64,000 nucleotides of DNA from the NCBI RefSeq assembly GCF_000744815.1, contig NZ_JQMQ01000005.1, positions 5,537,801 to 5,601,800 of the forward strand, written 5' to 3'. The stretch comes from Phaeacidiphilus oryzae TH49. Its GTDB lineage: Bacteria; Actinomycetota; Actinomycetes; Streptomycetales; Streptomycetaceae. The notes beneath the pieces are model-generated. The model saw nothing but the letters and a program-made list of their open reading frames with translations. It made no database searches and was not told the origin of the DNA. The first letter of the stretch is position 1. The number at the start of each line of letters is the position of its first letter. The position numbers and the translations under genes are program-made. This document shows positions 16,847 to 25,476 of this stretch, in pieces.

Positions 16847-17085
16847 GTCGGCTCCTCGCGGCGCGGGCGAAGCCCGACCGAGGCTCGCTCGGTCGGAAGT
16901 CGGTGGGAACGGGTCGGCAGGAACAAAACGGCGGAGTCGACGCATCGTCCCACGCCCGCGCGCCGCCGTACAGCATCGGCGGGACCCGGCGGAGCACCGG
17001 GCGGGGCCCGGGACGAGGGGGCTCCAGGCGGTCGGCGGGGGCGCGCGGAGGGCTTGCGCCGGGGCCGTCGCGCGGACCGGTGGCG

Positions 17086-17112
17086 TGGACACCCCCCGGT
17101 CGGCACTAGAGT
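17086..17112 (+). promoter_or_regulatory. Candidate plsC promoter
   Basis: TGGACA (17086-17091) and TAGAGT (17107-17112) with 15-nt spacing lie 33 nt before the plsC start. The remainder of the 298-nt gap (16847-17144) is GC-rich with no other signal I can support. Confidence 0.45.
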
Positions 17113-17144
17113 GCTACCGGATTGATGCTCCATGGAGGTCTGGG

Positions 17145-17993
17145 TTGTCCGGGACGTTCTACCGATTGATGAAGATGACCGTCGCGCCGTCGCTGCGGGT
17201 CGCCTTCCGCCCCTGGGTCGAGGGGCTGGAGAACATCCCCGAAACCGGCCCCGCGATCATCGCGAGCAACCACCTGTCCTTCTCGGACTCGTTCTTCCTG
17301 CCCTCGGTGATGAAACGGCCGGTGACCTTCATCGCCAAGGCCGAGTACTTCACCGGTTCGGGTATCAAGGGGAAGTTGACGGCCGCCTTCTTCAAGGGGG
17401 TCAACCAGCTCCCGGTCGACCGCACCGGCGTCCGCGGCGCCGGCGAGGCCGCGATCAAGGCCGGTACGGAGGTCATCGAGCGCGGCGAGATCTTCGGCGT
17501 GTACCCGGAGGGCACCCGCTCCCCGGACGGCAAGCTCTACCGCGGCAAGGTCGGCGCGCTGGCCCGGATCGCGCTGGCCACCGGCGCGCCGGTGATCCCG
17601 GTCGCGATGATCGACACCGAGAAGCTCCAGCCGCCCGGCCAGGTCTGGCCGAACTGGGGCGTCCGCCCGGGGATCCGGATCGGCCAGCCGATGGACTTCT
17701 CCCGCTACCAGGGCATGGAGAGCGACCGCTTCATCCTCCGCTCGGTCACCGACGAGGTGATGTACGAGATCATGAAGCTCTCCGACCAGGAGTACGTCGA
17801 CATCTACGCCACCGCCGCCAAGCGGAAGCTCGCCGAGGCGGCCAAGGCCAAGGAGAAGGCGGAGAAGGCGGAGAAGGCGGAGAAGGCGGAGTCGTCGGAG
17901 AAGGCGCCGGAGCCGGAGAAGACGCAGCAGCCGGAGAAGACGCAGCAGGCGGAGGAGACCGCCGACCCGGGGCCCGCGGAGGGGGAGAAGTAG
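17145..17993 (+). CDS. plsC: 1-acyl-sn-glycerol-3-phosphate acyltransferase
   Basis: 282 residues. The PlsC acyltransferase block has the catalytic NHLSFSD (His43, Asp48), the substrate motif YPEGTRS and VIPVAMI. It acylates lysophosphatidic acid in phospholipid synthesis at the membrane. TTG 17145 is chosen because GGAGG lies 6 nt upstream and MSGTFYRLMK then matches typical N-termini. The C-terminus (about 225-282) is a charged KEKAEKAEKAEKAE repeat and Glu/Gln-rich tail, coded by tandem GAGAAGGCG units, absent from the catalytic core. Confidence 0.92.
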   Translation: MSGTFYRLMKMTVAPSLRVAFRPWVEGLENIPETGPAIIASNHLSFSDSFFLPSVMKRPVTFIAKAEYFTGSGIKGKLTAAFFKGVNQLPVDRTGVRGAGEAAIKAGTEVIERGEIFGVYPEGTRSPDGKLYRGKVGALARIALATGAPVIPVAMIDTEKLQPPGQVWPNWGVRPGIRIGQPMDFSRYQGMESDRFILRSVTDEVMYEIMKLSDQEYVDIYATAAKRKLAEAAKAKEKAEKAEKAEKAESSEKAPEPEKTQQPEKTQQAEETADPGPAEGEK

Positions 17994-17994
17994 C

Positions 17995-19260
17995 TTGCCG
18001 TCGACGGGGGGAGACGGGGCGTCGGCCGCGGTCCGCGACGCGGCGGACCGCTCCAGCGGCTCGCGGATACGCCTGGCCCACTCGGTCGAGCGGCCACTGT
18101 GGACGGCGGTCCTCGCCTTCCGCCTCCTCGGCCTCGCCTACGCGGTGGTCCGCTACACCGGCAACTCGGCCCACTACGACCGCCCCGGCTGGGGCTGGGC
18201 GTACCTGGCGCTGCTGACCGGGTGGGTGCTGGCCACCCTGCCGTTCTTCCTCTCGTCGCGGCGCTGCCGCTGGTGGGTGCTGTGCACCGACCTGGCGATC
18301 ACCGTCCTCGGCATCATCCTCACCCGGGTGCTGGACGACCCGGCCCGGCTGGACTCCGAGATCACCCTGCCGACGATCTTCGCGGCGGCGTCCATCCTCG
18401 GCTTCTCGGTCAAGGGCGGCTGGCGGCCGGGCGCCGCCGCGGTGGTGGTGGTCGCGGTCGCCGACAACCTGGAACACGGCCGGGTCGCCATGGTCAACGT
18501 CCACAACGGGATCATCCTGCTGATCGCGGGCTGCGCCATCGGCTACGTCGTCGAGGTGGCCAGGGCGAGCGAGGCGGCACTGGCCCGCGCCCTGCGGATC
18601 GAGGCGGTGACCCGGGAGCGCGAGCGGCTGGCCCGGGACATCCACGACTCCGTCCTCCAGGTGCTCGCCATGGTGAAGCGCCGGGGCGCCGAGGTCGGGG
18701 GAGAGGCGGCCGAGCTCGGCCGGCTGGCCGGCGAGCAGGAGGTGGCCCTCCGGGCGCTGATCGCCGAGGGCCTCGCCGACCCGTCCGCCGCGGACCTCCC
18801 CCCGTCGACCGCGGACCTCTCTGCCGGTCCCGAGGACGCCCCGTCCCCGGCCGTCGACCTGCGTACGGCGCTCAACGGCCTCTCCGCGCCCGGCGTGACC
18901 GTCTCCGCGCCCGGTGACCCCGTCCTCCTCCAGCGCCGGGTGGCGCAGGAGCTGACCGCCGCCGTGGCCGCCGCGCTGGACAACGTCCGCCGGCACGCCG
19001 GGGCGGAGGCGCGGGCGTGGATCCTGCTGGAGGACTCACCCGAGGACGACTCGGTGATCGTCGGCGTCCGCGACGACGGGCCGGGCATCCCCGAGGGCCG
19101 GCTCCTCGCCGCCGAGCAGGAGGGCCGGCTCGGCGTGGCCCAGTCCATCCGCGGCCGGCTCCGCGACCTCGGCGGCAGCGCGGAGATCAGCTCCGTGCCC
19201 GGCGAGGGCACCGAGGTCGAGCTGCGCATCCCCCGCCCCCGGGAAGGAGAGCCCGCGTGA
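17995..19260 (+). CDS. Sensor histidine kinase of NarL-type two-component system (MacS-like)
   Basis: 421 residues. About five membrane helices in 35-190 form the sensor. The HisKA_3 phosphoacceptor is His217 in ARDIHDSVLQVLAMV. The catalytic domain has AALDNVRRHA (N box), VRDDGPGIPEG (G1) and GRLGVAQSIRGRLRDLGGSAEI (G2). It autophosphorylates and passes phosphate to the overlapping response regulator. TTG 17995 lies 1 nt after plsC, with the GGAGGGGGAG ribosome site inside plsC. The arrangement resembles MacRS of S. coelicolor, reported to affect development and membrane proteins; that link is from memory. Confidence 0.9.
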   Translation: MPSTGGDGASAAVRDAADRSSGSRIRLAHSVERPLWTAVLAFRLLGLAYAVVRYTGNSAHYDRPGWGWAYLALLTGWVLATLPFFLSSRRCRWWVLCTDLAITVLGIILTRVLDDPARLDSEITLPTIFAAASILGFSVKGGWRPGAAAVVVVAVADNLEHGRVAMVNVHNGIILLIAGCAIGYVVEVARASEAALARALRIEAVTRERERLARDIHDSVLQVLAMVKRRGAEVGGEAAELGRLAGEQEVALRALIAEGLADPSAADLPPSTADLSAGPEDAPSPAVDLRTALNGLSAPGVTVSAPGDPVLLQRRVAQELTAAVAAALDNVRRHAGAEARAWILLEDSPEDDSVIVGVRDDGPGIPEGRLLAAEQEGRLGVAQSIRGRLRDLGGSAEISSVPGEGTEVELRIPRPREGEPA

Positions 19261-20027
19261 CACCCGACCAGGACGCCGCCGCCCAGGGCCCCGGCGAGCC
19301 TCTGCGCGTGATGGTGGTCGACGACCACCCGATGTGGCGGGACGCCGTCTCCCGCGACCTGGCCGCCGCCGGCTGCGAGGTGGTGGCCACCGCCGGCGAC
19401 GGACCGGAGGCCGTCCGCCGGGCGCACGCGGTGCGGCCGCAGGTGCTGGTCCTCGACCTCAACCTGCCGGAGCTGCCCGGCGTCGAGGTCTGCCGCCAGG
19501 TGCTGGCCCGGCATCCGGCCACCCGGGTGCTGGTGCTCTCCGCCTCCGGCCAGCACGCCGACGTCCTGGAGGCGGTGAAGTCCGGCGCGACCGGATACCT
19601 GGTGAAGTCGGCCAGCCGCGAGGAGCTGCTGGCCGCGGTGCGCTCGACGGCGGCCGGGGACCCGGTCTTCACCCCCGGCCTGGCCGGGCTGGTGCTCGGC
19701 GAGTACCGCAGGCTGGCCGCCGCCGCGGGCGGCCCGGCCGCCGTCCCGGACGAGTCCGCCGCGGACCCGGCGGCGGCCGGGCAGGACGACGTCCCGCGGC
19801 TGACGGAGCGGGAGACCGAGGTGCTGCGGCTGGTCGCCAAGGGTCTGACGTACAAGCAGATCGCCGGGCGGCTGGTGCTCTCCCACCGGACCGTGCAGAA
19901 CCACGTCCAGAACACCCTGAACAAGCTCCAGCTGCACAATCGCGTGGAACTCGTCCGCTATGCGATGGAGCGCGGACTGCACCGCGAGGACCCGGGGGAA
20001 CCGGAGGGCGCGCTGCCCGCCGGGTGA
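19257..20027 (+). CDS. NarL/LuxR-family response regulator (MacR-like)
   Basis: 256 residues. The receiver has acidic Asp22-Asp23, phosphoacceptor Asp67 (VLDLN), the Ser in VLSAS and the Lys in YLVKSAS. A Pro/Ala linker leads to the LuxR helix-turn-helix (LTERETEVLRLVAKGLTYKQIA...HRTVQNHVQNTLNKL). GTG 19257 overlaps the kinase TGA (GTGA), giving strict coupling. It binds DNA as a dimer after phosphorylation; targets are not visible here. It forms a plsC-kinase-regulator operon. Confidence 0.93.
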   Translation: MTPDQDAAAQGPGEPLRVMVVDDHPMWRDAVSRDLAAAGCEVVATAGDGPEAVRRAHAVRPQVLVLDLNLPELPGVEVCRQVLARHPATRVLVLSASGQHADVLEAVKSGATGYLVKSASREELLAAVRSTAAGDPVFTPGLAGLVLGEYRRLAAAAGGPAAVPDESAADPAAAGQDDVPRLTERETEVLRLVAKGLTYKQIAGRLVLSHRTVQNHVQNTLNKLQLHNRVELVRYAMERGLHREDPGEPEGALPAG

Positions 20028-20089
20028 CCCGTGAGTAGCGTCCTGCAGACGCCTATCCAGCCGGGCCGCCCCGTGGCACCGTGGTGGCC

Positions 20090-21115
20090 ATGCGTGTCGG
20101 AGTGCTCACCGGCGGCGGAGACTGCCCCGGCCTGAACGCGGTGATACGAGCGGTCGTCCGCAAGGGCGTCACCGCCTACGGCCATGAGTTCATCGGCTTC
20201 CGGGACGGCTGGCGCGGGCCCATGGAGGGCAGGGCGGTCCCGCTGGACATCCCGGCCGTGCGCGGTCTGCTGCCGCGCGGCGGCACGGTGCTCGGCTCCT
20301 CCCGCACCAACCCGCTCAACGAGCCGGACGGCGAACGCCGGGTCAAGGAGCAGCTCTCCGGCCTCGCGGTGGACGCGCTGATCGCCATCGGCGGCGAGGA
20401 CACCCTGGGCGTGGCCGCCTACCTGGCCGAGCAGGGCGTCAACGTGGTCGGCGTGCCGAAGACCATCGACAACGACCTCTCCGGCACCGACTACACCTTC
20501 GGCTTCGACACCGCCGTGAACATCGCCACCGAGGCCATCGACCGGCTGCACACCACCGCCGAGTCCCATATGCGCACCCTGGTGGTCGAGGTGATGGGGC
20601 GTCACGCCGGCTGGATAGCGCTGCACTCCGGGATCGCCGGCGGCGCCAGCGTGATCCTGATCCCCGAGCAGCCCTTCGACATGGACCAGGTCTGCCGCTG
20701 GGTGGAGAGCCGCTTCCGCACCCACTACGCGCCGATCGTGGTGGTGGCGGAGGGAGCCGTCCCCACCGAGGGCCGGATGGTCACCAAGGACGACTCGCGG
20801 GACGCCTTCGGCCACGTCCGGCTCTCCGGGATAGGGGAGTGGCTGGCCGCCGAGATCGAGCGGCGCACCGGCACCGAGGCCAGGACCATCGTCCTCGGCC
20901 ACGTCCAGCGCGGCGGCACGCCCAGCGCCTTCGACCGCTGGCTGGCCACCCGCTTCGGGCTGCACGCCATCGACGCCGTGCAGGAGGGCGCCTTCGGCAC
21001 GATGGTCGCCCTGCGCGGCACGGACATCGTCCGGGTGCCGCTCTCCACCGCGACCGCCCGGGCCAAGACCGTCGACCCCGCCCTCTACCAGGAGTTCGAC
21101 GTCTTCTTCGGCTGA
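20090..21115 (+). CDS. pfkA: 6-phosphofructokinase with PPi-type active-site residues
   Basis: 341 residues, group III PFK. Motifs are GGGDCPGLNAVIR, GGEDT and PKTIDND, the latter carrying the catalytic base. Residue 104 is Asp and 124 is Lys, the pair associated with pyrophosphate-dependent PFK; ATP enzymes have Gly104. It phosphorylates fructose 6-phosphate, possibly reversibly with PPi. ATG 20090 is chosen over GTG 20081 because MRVGVLTGGGDCPG is the normal start; no strong ribosome site is visible. Confidence 0.92.
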   Translation: MRVGVLTGGGDCPGLNAVIRAVVRKGVTAYGHEFIGFRDGWRGPMEGRAVPLDIPAVRGLLPRGGTVLGSSRTNPLNEPDGERRVKEQLSGLAVDALIAIGGEDTLGVAAYLAEQGVNVVGVPKTIDNDLSGTDYTFGFDTAVNIATEAIDRLHTTAESHMRTLVVEVMGRHAGWIALHSGIAGGASVILIPEQPFDMDQVCRWVESRFRTHYAPIVVVAEGAVPTEGRMVTKDDSRDAFGHVRLSGIGEWLAAEIERRTGTEARTIVLGHVQRGGTPSAFDRWLATRFGLHAIDAVQEGAFGTMVALRGTDIVRVPLSTATARAKTVDPALYQEFDVFFG

Positions 21116-21208
21116 GGCCGCTGGCTGGCTCCGGGCTGGCTCCGGGCTGGCTGCGGGCCGCTCCGGGCCGCCCGGAATGAGGCATACCTCACCAGAAGCG
21201 GCTGTAGG

Positions 21209-21239
21209 TTGCACCTTTTGTCCGAACGGCCCCTATGCT
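21209..21239 (+). promoter_or_regulatory. Candidate promoter of MFS gene, after a short direct-repeat run
   Basis: TTGCAC (21209-21214) and TATGCT (21234-21239), 19 nt apart. Just upstream (21119-21170) GGCTGGCTCCG-like 11-mers repeat about three times. The rest of the 220-nt gap is unremarkable. Confidence 0.4.
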
Positions 21240-21335
21240 GGCGCCCGTTTGTCCCCTGCCCATCCCCCGAGCCGACCGGAGCCGCCCAAGGACCACCCGC
21301 CCGAACGTCCCCGAAAAGGAACACCACATCACTCC

Positions 21336-22730
21336 ATGTCTTCGGTAATCGAGAACGCCCCCTACACCCGGTTCCACAAGCGCCTGGCGCTCGCCTGCTC
21401 GGGCGGCCCCCTGCTGGACGGATACATCCTCAGCATCGTGGGCGTGGCGCTGATCACCATGCAGCCCCAGCTCCACCTCAGCACCGCCGAGGTCTCCCTG
21501 ATCGGCGCGGCGGCCCTGATCGGCATGTTCGTCGGCGGCGCCGTCTTCGGCGTGCTGACCGACAAGATCGGCCGGGAGGTGATGTACACCGCCGACCTGG
21601 TCGTGATGATCGCCTGCTCGGTGCTCTCCTTCTGGGCCACCGGCGTCTGGGAGATCGTCGCCCTGCGCTTCGTCCTCGGCATGGCGGTTGGCGCGGACTA
21701 CCCGATCGCCACCTCGCTCCTCGCCGAGTGGCTGCCCACCAAGCACCGCGGCCGACTGCTCGGCAAGCAGATCATCGCCTGGTACGCGGGCTCGGTGCTG
21801 GCCTACCTCGTCGGCTGGGCGTTCATCCAGTTCGGCGGCGCGGACAGCTGGCGCTGGATGCTCTCCTCCTCGGCGCTGCTCTGCGTGGTCTTCCTGGTGA
21901 TCCGCCGGGGCTCCCCGGAGTCCCCCCTCTTCCTCGCCCAGCACGGGCGCGGCGAGGACGCGGTACGGGTGGTGAAGAAGCACCTCGGCGTGGACGTCAC
22001 CGCGCGGGAGCTGCTGGCCGGCGAGCCGGAGGGCGACGAGCGGCTCTCGGCGGGCCGGATCCGGGTGCTGTTCCAGCCGGAGTACCGGAAGCGGACGATC
22101 TTCTGCGGGCTGTTCTTCCTCTGCCAGGTGGGTCCGCTGTTCGCGATGCTGACCTTCGGGCCGCAGCTGCTGGAGTCCTTCGGCTTCCCGAGCGGCAACG
22201 TGATGTCCACCCTGGGCACCGGACTGATCAGCGCGGTCTTCCTGATCGGCTGCTATCCGGCGCTGCGGGCGATCGACACCAAGGGCCGCCGGCCCACCAT
22301 CGTCTGGTCCTTCGGGCTGATGATCGTCCCGCTGCTGCTCCTCGGCGTCTGGCCGGCGGCTCCGGCCGCGGTCGCGCTCCTCGCGCTGTGCGCCTACGCG
22401 TTCTTCTGCGGCGGCCCCAACGTCCTCGACTGGACGTACCCCAATGAGCTGTTCCCCACCTCGGTCCGGGCGACGGCGGTCGGCTTCGCCACCTCCATCA
22501 GCCGGATCGGCGCGGCGATCGGCACCTACCTGCTGCCGATGTCCCTCACCGGTCTCGGCACCGGCCTGACGATGATCCTCGCCGCGGCGGTCACCGCCGC
22601 CGGCTTCGTCGCCTGCCTCCTCTGGGCGGTGGAGACGCGAGGCGTCGGCCTCCAGGCGGCGGCCCGCGCGCCGGAGCCGGGGCCGGCCGCCGCCCAGCGC
22701 GCGGAGGACCGCGTCCCCGCGTCGGTCTGA
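21336..22730 (+). CDS. MFS transporter, sugar/metabolite:H+ symporter type
   Basis: 464 residues, 12 predicted helices. The loop 2-3 signature GVLTDKIGRE, a PESPRF-like SPESPLFL before the central loop, and the second-half RPTIVWSFG and NELFPTSVRATAVGFATSISRIGAAIGTYLLP are typical of the sugar-porter/metabolite-H+ symporter branch. The charged central loop is at about 200-235. ATG 21336 begins a sensible soluble N-terminus, but the nearest purine run (AAAAGGA) is 16 nt upstream, so initiation may be inefficient. The substrate is unknown. Confidence 0.85.
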   Translation: MSSVIENAPYTRFHKRLALACSGGPLLDGYILSIVGVALITMQPQLHLSTAEVSLIGAAALIGMFVGGAVFGVLTDKIGREVMYTADLVVMIACSVLSFWATGVWEIVALRFVLGMAVGADYPIATSLLAEWLPTKHRGRLLGKQIIAWYAGSVLAYLVGWAFIQFGGADSWRWMLSSSALLCVVFLVIRRGSPESPLFLAQHGRGEDAVRVVKKHLGVDVTARELLAGEPEGDERLSAGRIRVLFQPEYRKRTIFCGLFFLCQVGPLFAMLTFGPQLLESFGFPSGNVMSTLGTGLISAVFLIGCYPALRAIDTKGRRPTIVWSFGLMIVPLLLLGVWPAAPAAVALLALCAYAFFCGGPNVLDWTYPNELFPTSVRATAVGFATSISRIGAAIGTYLLPMSLTGLGTGLTMILAAAVTAAGFVACLLWAVETRGVGLQAAARAPEPGPAAAQRAEDRVPASV

Positions 22731-22774
22731 CCCTCTGGCCGGGCCCGCCCGGAAGTAGGTCCGAAGCCGCTTCA

Positions 22775-22916
22775 GGGGCGCGGGGAACAGCACGGCCCGC
22801 GCCCCACGGCGCCGCACTCGGTAGCGACCCCTGGGTTGCGCCCCCCGGGTTGCGACCCAGCCGCCGCCGCCGACTGCGACTCCGTTCGCGGCGGGCCGCG
22901 GAATTCCCCGCGCCCC
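22775..22916. repeat. Intergenic composite hairpin element, copy D
   Basis: Left arm GGGGCGCGGGGAA (22775-22787) and right arm TTCCCCGCGCCCC (22904-22916) enclose CGGCGCCGCACTCGG and a GGGTTGCGCCCC/GGGTTGCGACCC core. It fills the gap between the convergent MFS and histidine kinase genes. Confidence 0.85.
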
Positions 22917-24445
22917 TCATTCGCTCCCCGAATCGGGGTCAGACCCACCGTCCTGCCGCGGCAGCCGCAGCGTGAAGGCGGTGCTGCCCGGGCGGGAGCT
23001 GAGGTCGAGGGAGCCCCCGTGCGCCTCCGCCACCGCGCGGGCGATCGCCAGCCCCAGCCCCGCGCCCCCGCCGCCCGCGCCCGCCCGCCGTCCACCCGGG
23101 TGAAGCGGTCGAAGATCGCCGGCTGCATCTCCTCCGGAATCCCCGGCCCCTCGTCCCGGACGACCAGCTCCACCGGGCCCCCGTCGACCGGCGCCGCCAC
23201 CGACACGGTCACCCGCGTCCCGGCAGGGGTGTGCCGGGCGGCGTTCGCCAGCAGGTTGGCGACCAGCTGGTGGAGCCTCCCCTGGTCCCCGGTGACCACC
23301 ACCGGCTCCTCCGGCAGCTCCAGCACCCACCGGTGCTCGCGTCCCGCCGCCCGCGCGTCCGCCGCCGCGTCGATCGCCAGCACGGTCAGGTCCACCGGCT
23401 CCCGCTCCAGCGGCCGCCCCGCGTCCAGCCGCGCCAGCAGCAGCAGGTCCTCGACGATCGCCCCCATCCGCTCGGACTCGGAGCGGATCCGCTCCAGCGC
23501 CCGCTCCACCACGGGGTCCCGCAGCTCCGCCCGCCGCTCGTCCAGCCGCGCGCCCGCCAGCTCCGCGTGACCCCGGATGGCCGCCAGCGGGGTCCGCAGC
23601 TCATGGCCGGCGTCGGCGGCGAACCGGCGCAGCCGCTCCTCCACCCGGTGCCGCCGGCCCAGCGCGTCCTCCACGTGCCCCAGCATCCGGTTGAACGAGG
23701 AGGAGAGCCGCCCCACCTCGCTCTCCGGATCGGCCTCGTCCTCCACCGCGGTCTGCGGCACCGTCACCTCCCCGCTGGCCAGCGGCAGCCGGGTGACCCG
23801 CTCGGCGGTGGCGGCGACCCGGCGCAGCGGCCGCAGCGCCGCCCGCACCCACAGCCCGCCGCCGACTCCGGCCGCGATCAGCATGCAGCCGAAGACCACC
23901 GCCTCGACCGCCACCAGCCGGTGGACGGTGTCCTCGACCGAGGCCAGCCGCAGCCCGGTGACCAGCTGGTCGCCGTCCCGCCCCGGCAGTTTCCGCATCC
24001 GGTACGGGCCGAGCGCGGAGATCCGCACGGTGCGGCAGTCGCCGTCCGCCGGCAGGGCGGCCAGCGCCGCGCGGTCGGCCGCGGTGAGCCGCACCCGGTC
24101 GTCGCCGTCCCGGCCGTGGCCGGAGGCCGAGTCGTCGAAGTCGTCGCCGTCCCCGTCCACCACCCCGGTCTGGGTGACCTGCCCGTCCAGCAGCCGGGCG
24201 CCGAAGGTGCCGTCGGCCTGGGCGCGGGTGTCGCCCGGTTCGACCGAGCCGTGCTCCAGGCTCTGCGCGTACCGGGTGCCGGTCTGCACCAGGGCCTCGT
24301 CCAGGCGCCCCATCAGAAAGCTGTTCAGCGCGGCCGTGGTGGCCACCCCCACCGCCGCCGAGGCGACCGCGAGGAGCACCAGCAGGCCCACGATCAGCCG
24401 CCCGCGCAGCGTCCGCGGTCGCAGCCGCGGCCTGGGCGGCCTCAC
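22917..24445 (-). CDS. OmpR-type sensor histidine kinase, apparent frameshift in ATP-binding domain
   Basis: About 508 residues if one frame break is healed. The product has membrane helix 1 (about 16-40), an extracytoplasmic sensor, helix 2 (about 188-210), HAMP, phosphoacceptor His281 (HELRTP), N box (NLLANAARH) and G1 (VRDEGPGIPEE). After RFTRVDGGR the frame loses the G2 box; GGAGLGLAIARAVAEAHGG continues in another frame to the stop at 22917. The switch lies in a G/C run near 23060-23100 and fits loss of one base. GTG 24445 overlaps the regulator stop (GTGA). As written, the protein would lack the ATP lid and be inactive. Confidence 0.82.
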
Positions 24446-25215
24446 CGCAGCGCGGGCCGCAGCACATAACCCACCCCGCGGACGGTGTGGATCATGGGCG
24501 TCCGGCCGGCGTCGACCTTCTTCCGCAGATAGCTGATGTACAGCTCGACCACATGCGCCTGGCCGCCGAAGTCGTAGGACCACACGTGGTCGAGGATCTG
24601 GGCCTTGCTCAGCACCCGCCGCGGATTGCTCATCAGGTACCGCAGCAGCTTGTACTCGGTCGGGCTGAGCTGGATCAGCTCGCCGTCGCGGAGGACCTCG
24701 CGGGCGTCCTCGTCCATCTCCAGGTCGCCCACCACCAGCCGCGGGGAGGGCGGCGGCCCGCCCGCTCCGTCGGCGGCGGCCGCCGCCATCCCGGCGCGCC
24801 GGAGCAGCCCGCGCAGCCGGGCGACCACCTCGCCGAGGCTGAACGGCTTGGTGACGTAGTCGTCGCCGCCGGCCGTGAGCCCGGCGATCCGGTCCTCGAC
24901 GGCGTCCCGCGCGGTGAGGAAGAGCACGCAGACCCCCGGGGCCAGCTCCCGCAGCCGGCGCAGCACGGTCATCCCGTCGGTGTCCGGCAGCATGATGTCC
25001 AGGACGACCGCGTCCGGCTGGAGCTCCCGCGCGGCGGCGACCGCGGATCTGCCGTCCGCGGCGGCGCGCACCTCCCAGCCCTCGTAGCGGAGGACGTCGC
25101 CGAGCACCTCGGTGAGCGCGGGTTCGTCGTCGACGACGAGCACGCGTACCGGGGTGCCGTCCGGGCGCAGCAGTCGGGGGGCGGCCTCGGGGGCCGCGGG
25201 CTGGCTCTGTCGCAT
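24442..25215 (-). CDS. OmpR/PhoB-family response regulator (TrcR-like)
   Basis: 257 residues. The receiver has Asp29-Asp30, phosphoacceptor Asp73 (VVLDIMLP), Thr in FLTARD and Lys in YVTKPFS. A Gly/Ala linker precedes the winged-helix output domain (LSPTEYKLLRYLMSN...SKAQILDHVWSYDFGGQAHVVELYISYLRKKVD). It is paired with the overlapping histidine kinase. Because it is divergent from the ferric-reductase operon, with inverted repeats between, that operon is a likely target. Confidence 0.93.
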   Translation of the reverse strand: MRQSQPAAPEAAPRLLRPDGTPVRVLVVDDEPALTEVLGDVLRYEGWEVRAAADGRSAVAAARELQPDAVVLDIMLPDTDGMTVLRRLRELAPGVCVLFLTARDAVEDRIAGLTAGGDDYVTKPFSLGEVVARLRGLLRRAGMAAAAADGAGGPPPSPRLVVGDLEMDEDAREVLRDGELIQLSPTEYKLLRYLMSNPRRVLSKAQILDHVWSYDFGGQAHVVELYISYLRKKVDAGRTPMIHTVRGVGYVLRPALR

Positions 25216-25258
25216 AGTGGGCTCATCCTCGGACGCCAGGGTGAGGGCAGGCCAGGGT

Positions 25259-25282
25259 CAGTTCTGAAGCCCCTGAGAACTG
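25259..25282. promoter_or_regulatory. Inverted repeat between response regulator and ferric reductase
   Basis: CAGTTCT (25259-25265) and AGAACTG (25276-25282) are perfect inverted arms with a 10-nt spacer. A second pair, CTGACAG (25354-25360)/CTGTCAG (25378-25384), lies closer to the reductase. Both are candidate operators in the divergent control region 25216-25476. Confidence 0.4.
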
Positions 25283-25476
25283 GATGAGTTTTCCCGTCCG
25301 CCCTGAGGCTTTTCCTGGGTTCTGTCCTGTTTCGGGGCCCCGGGGAGGCCGCACTGACAGAGACCTGAGAGGATCCGCTGTCAGAGTTGGCGCCCGATCG
25401 AGGCGGGTCGAACGTCCGGGTGCGGACGGCCGGATCCGCCCCGGCAACGGTCGCCGAGCAAGAGGAGAAGACCGAG

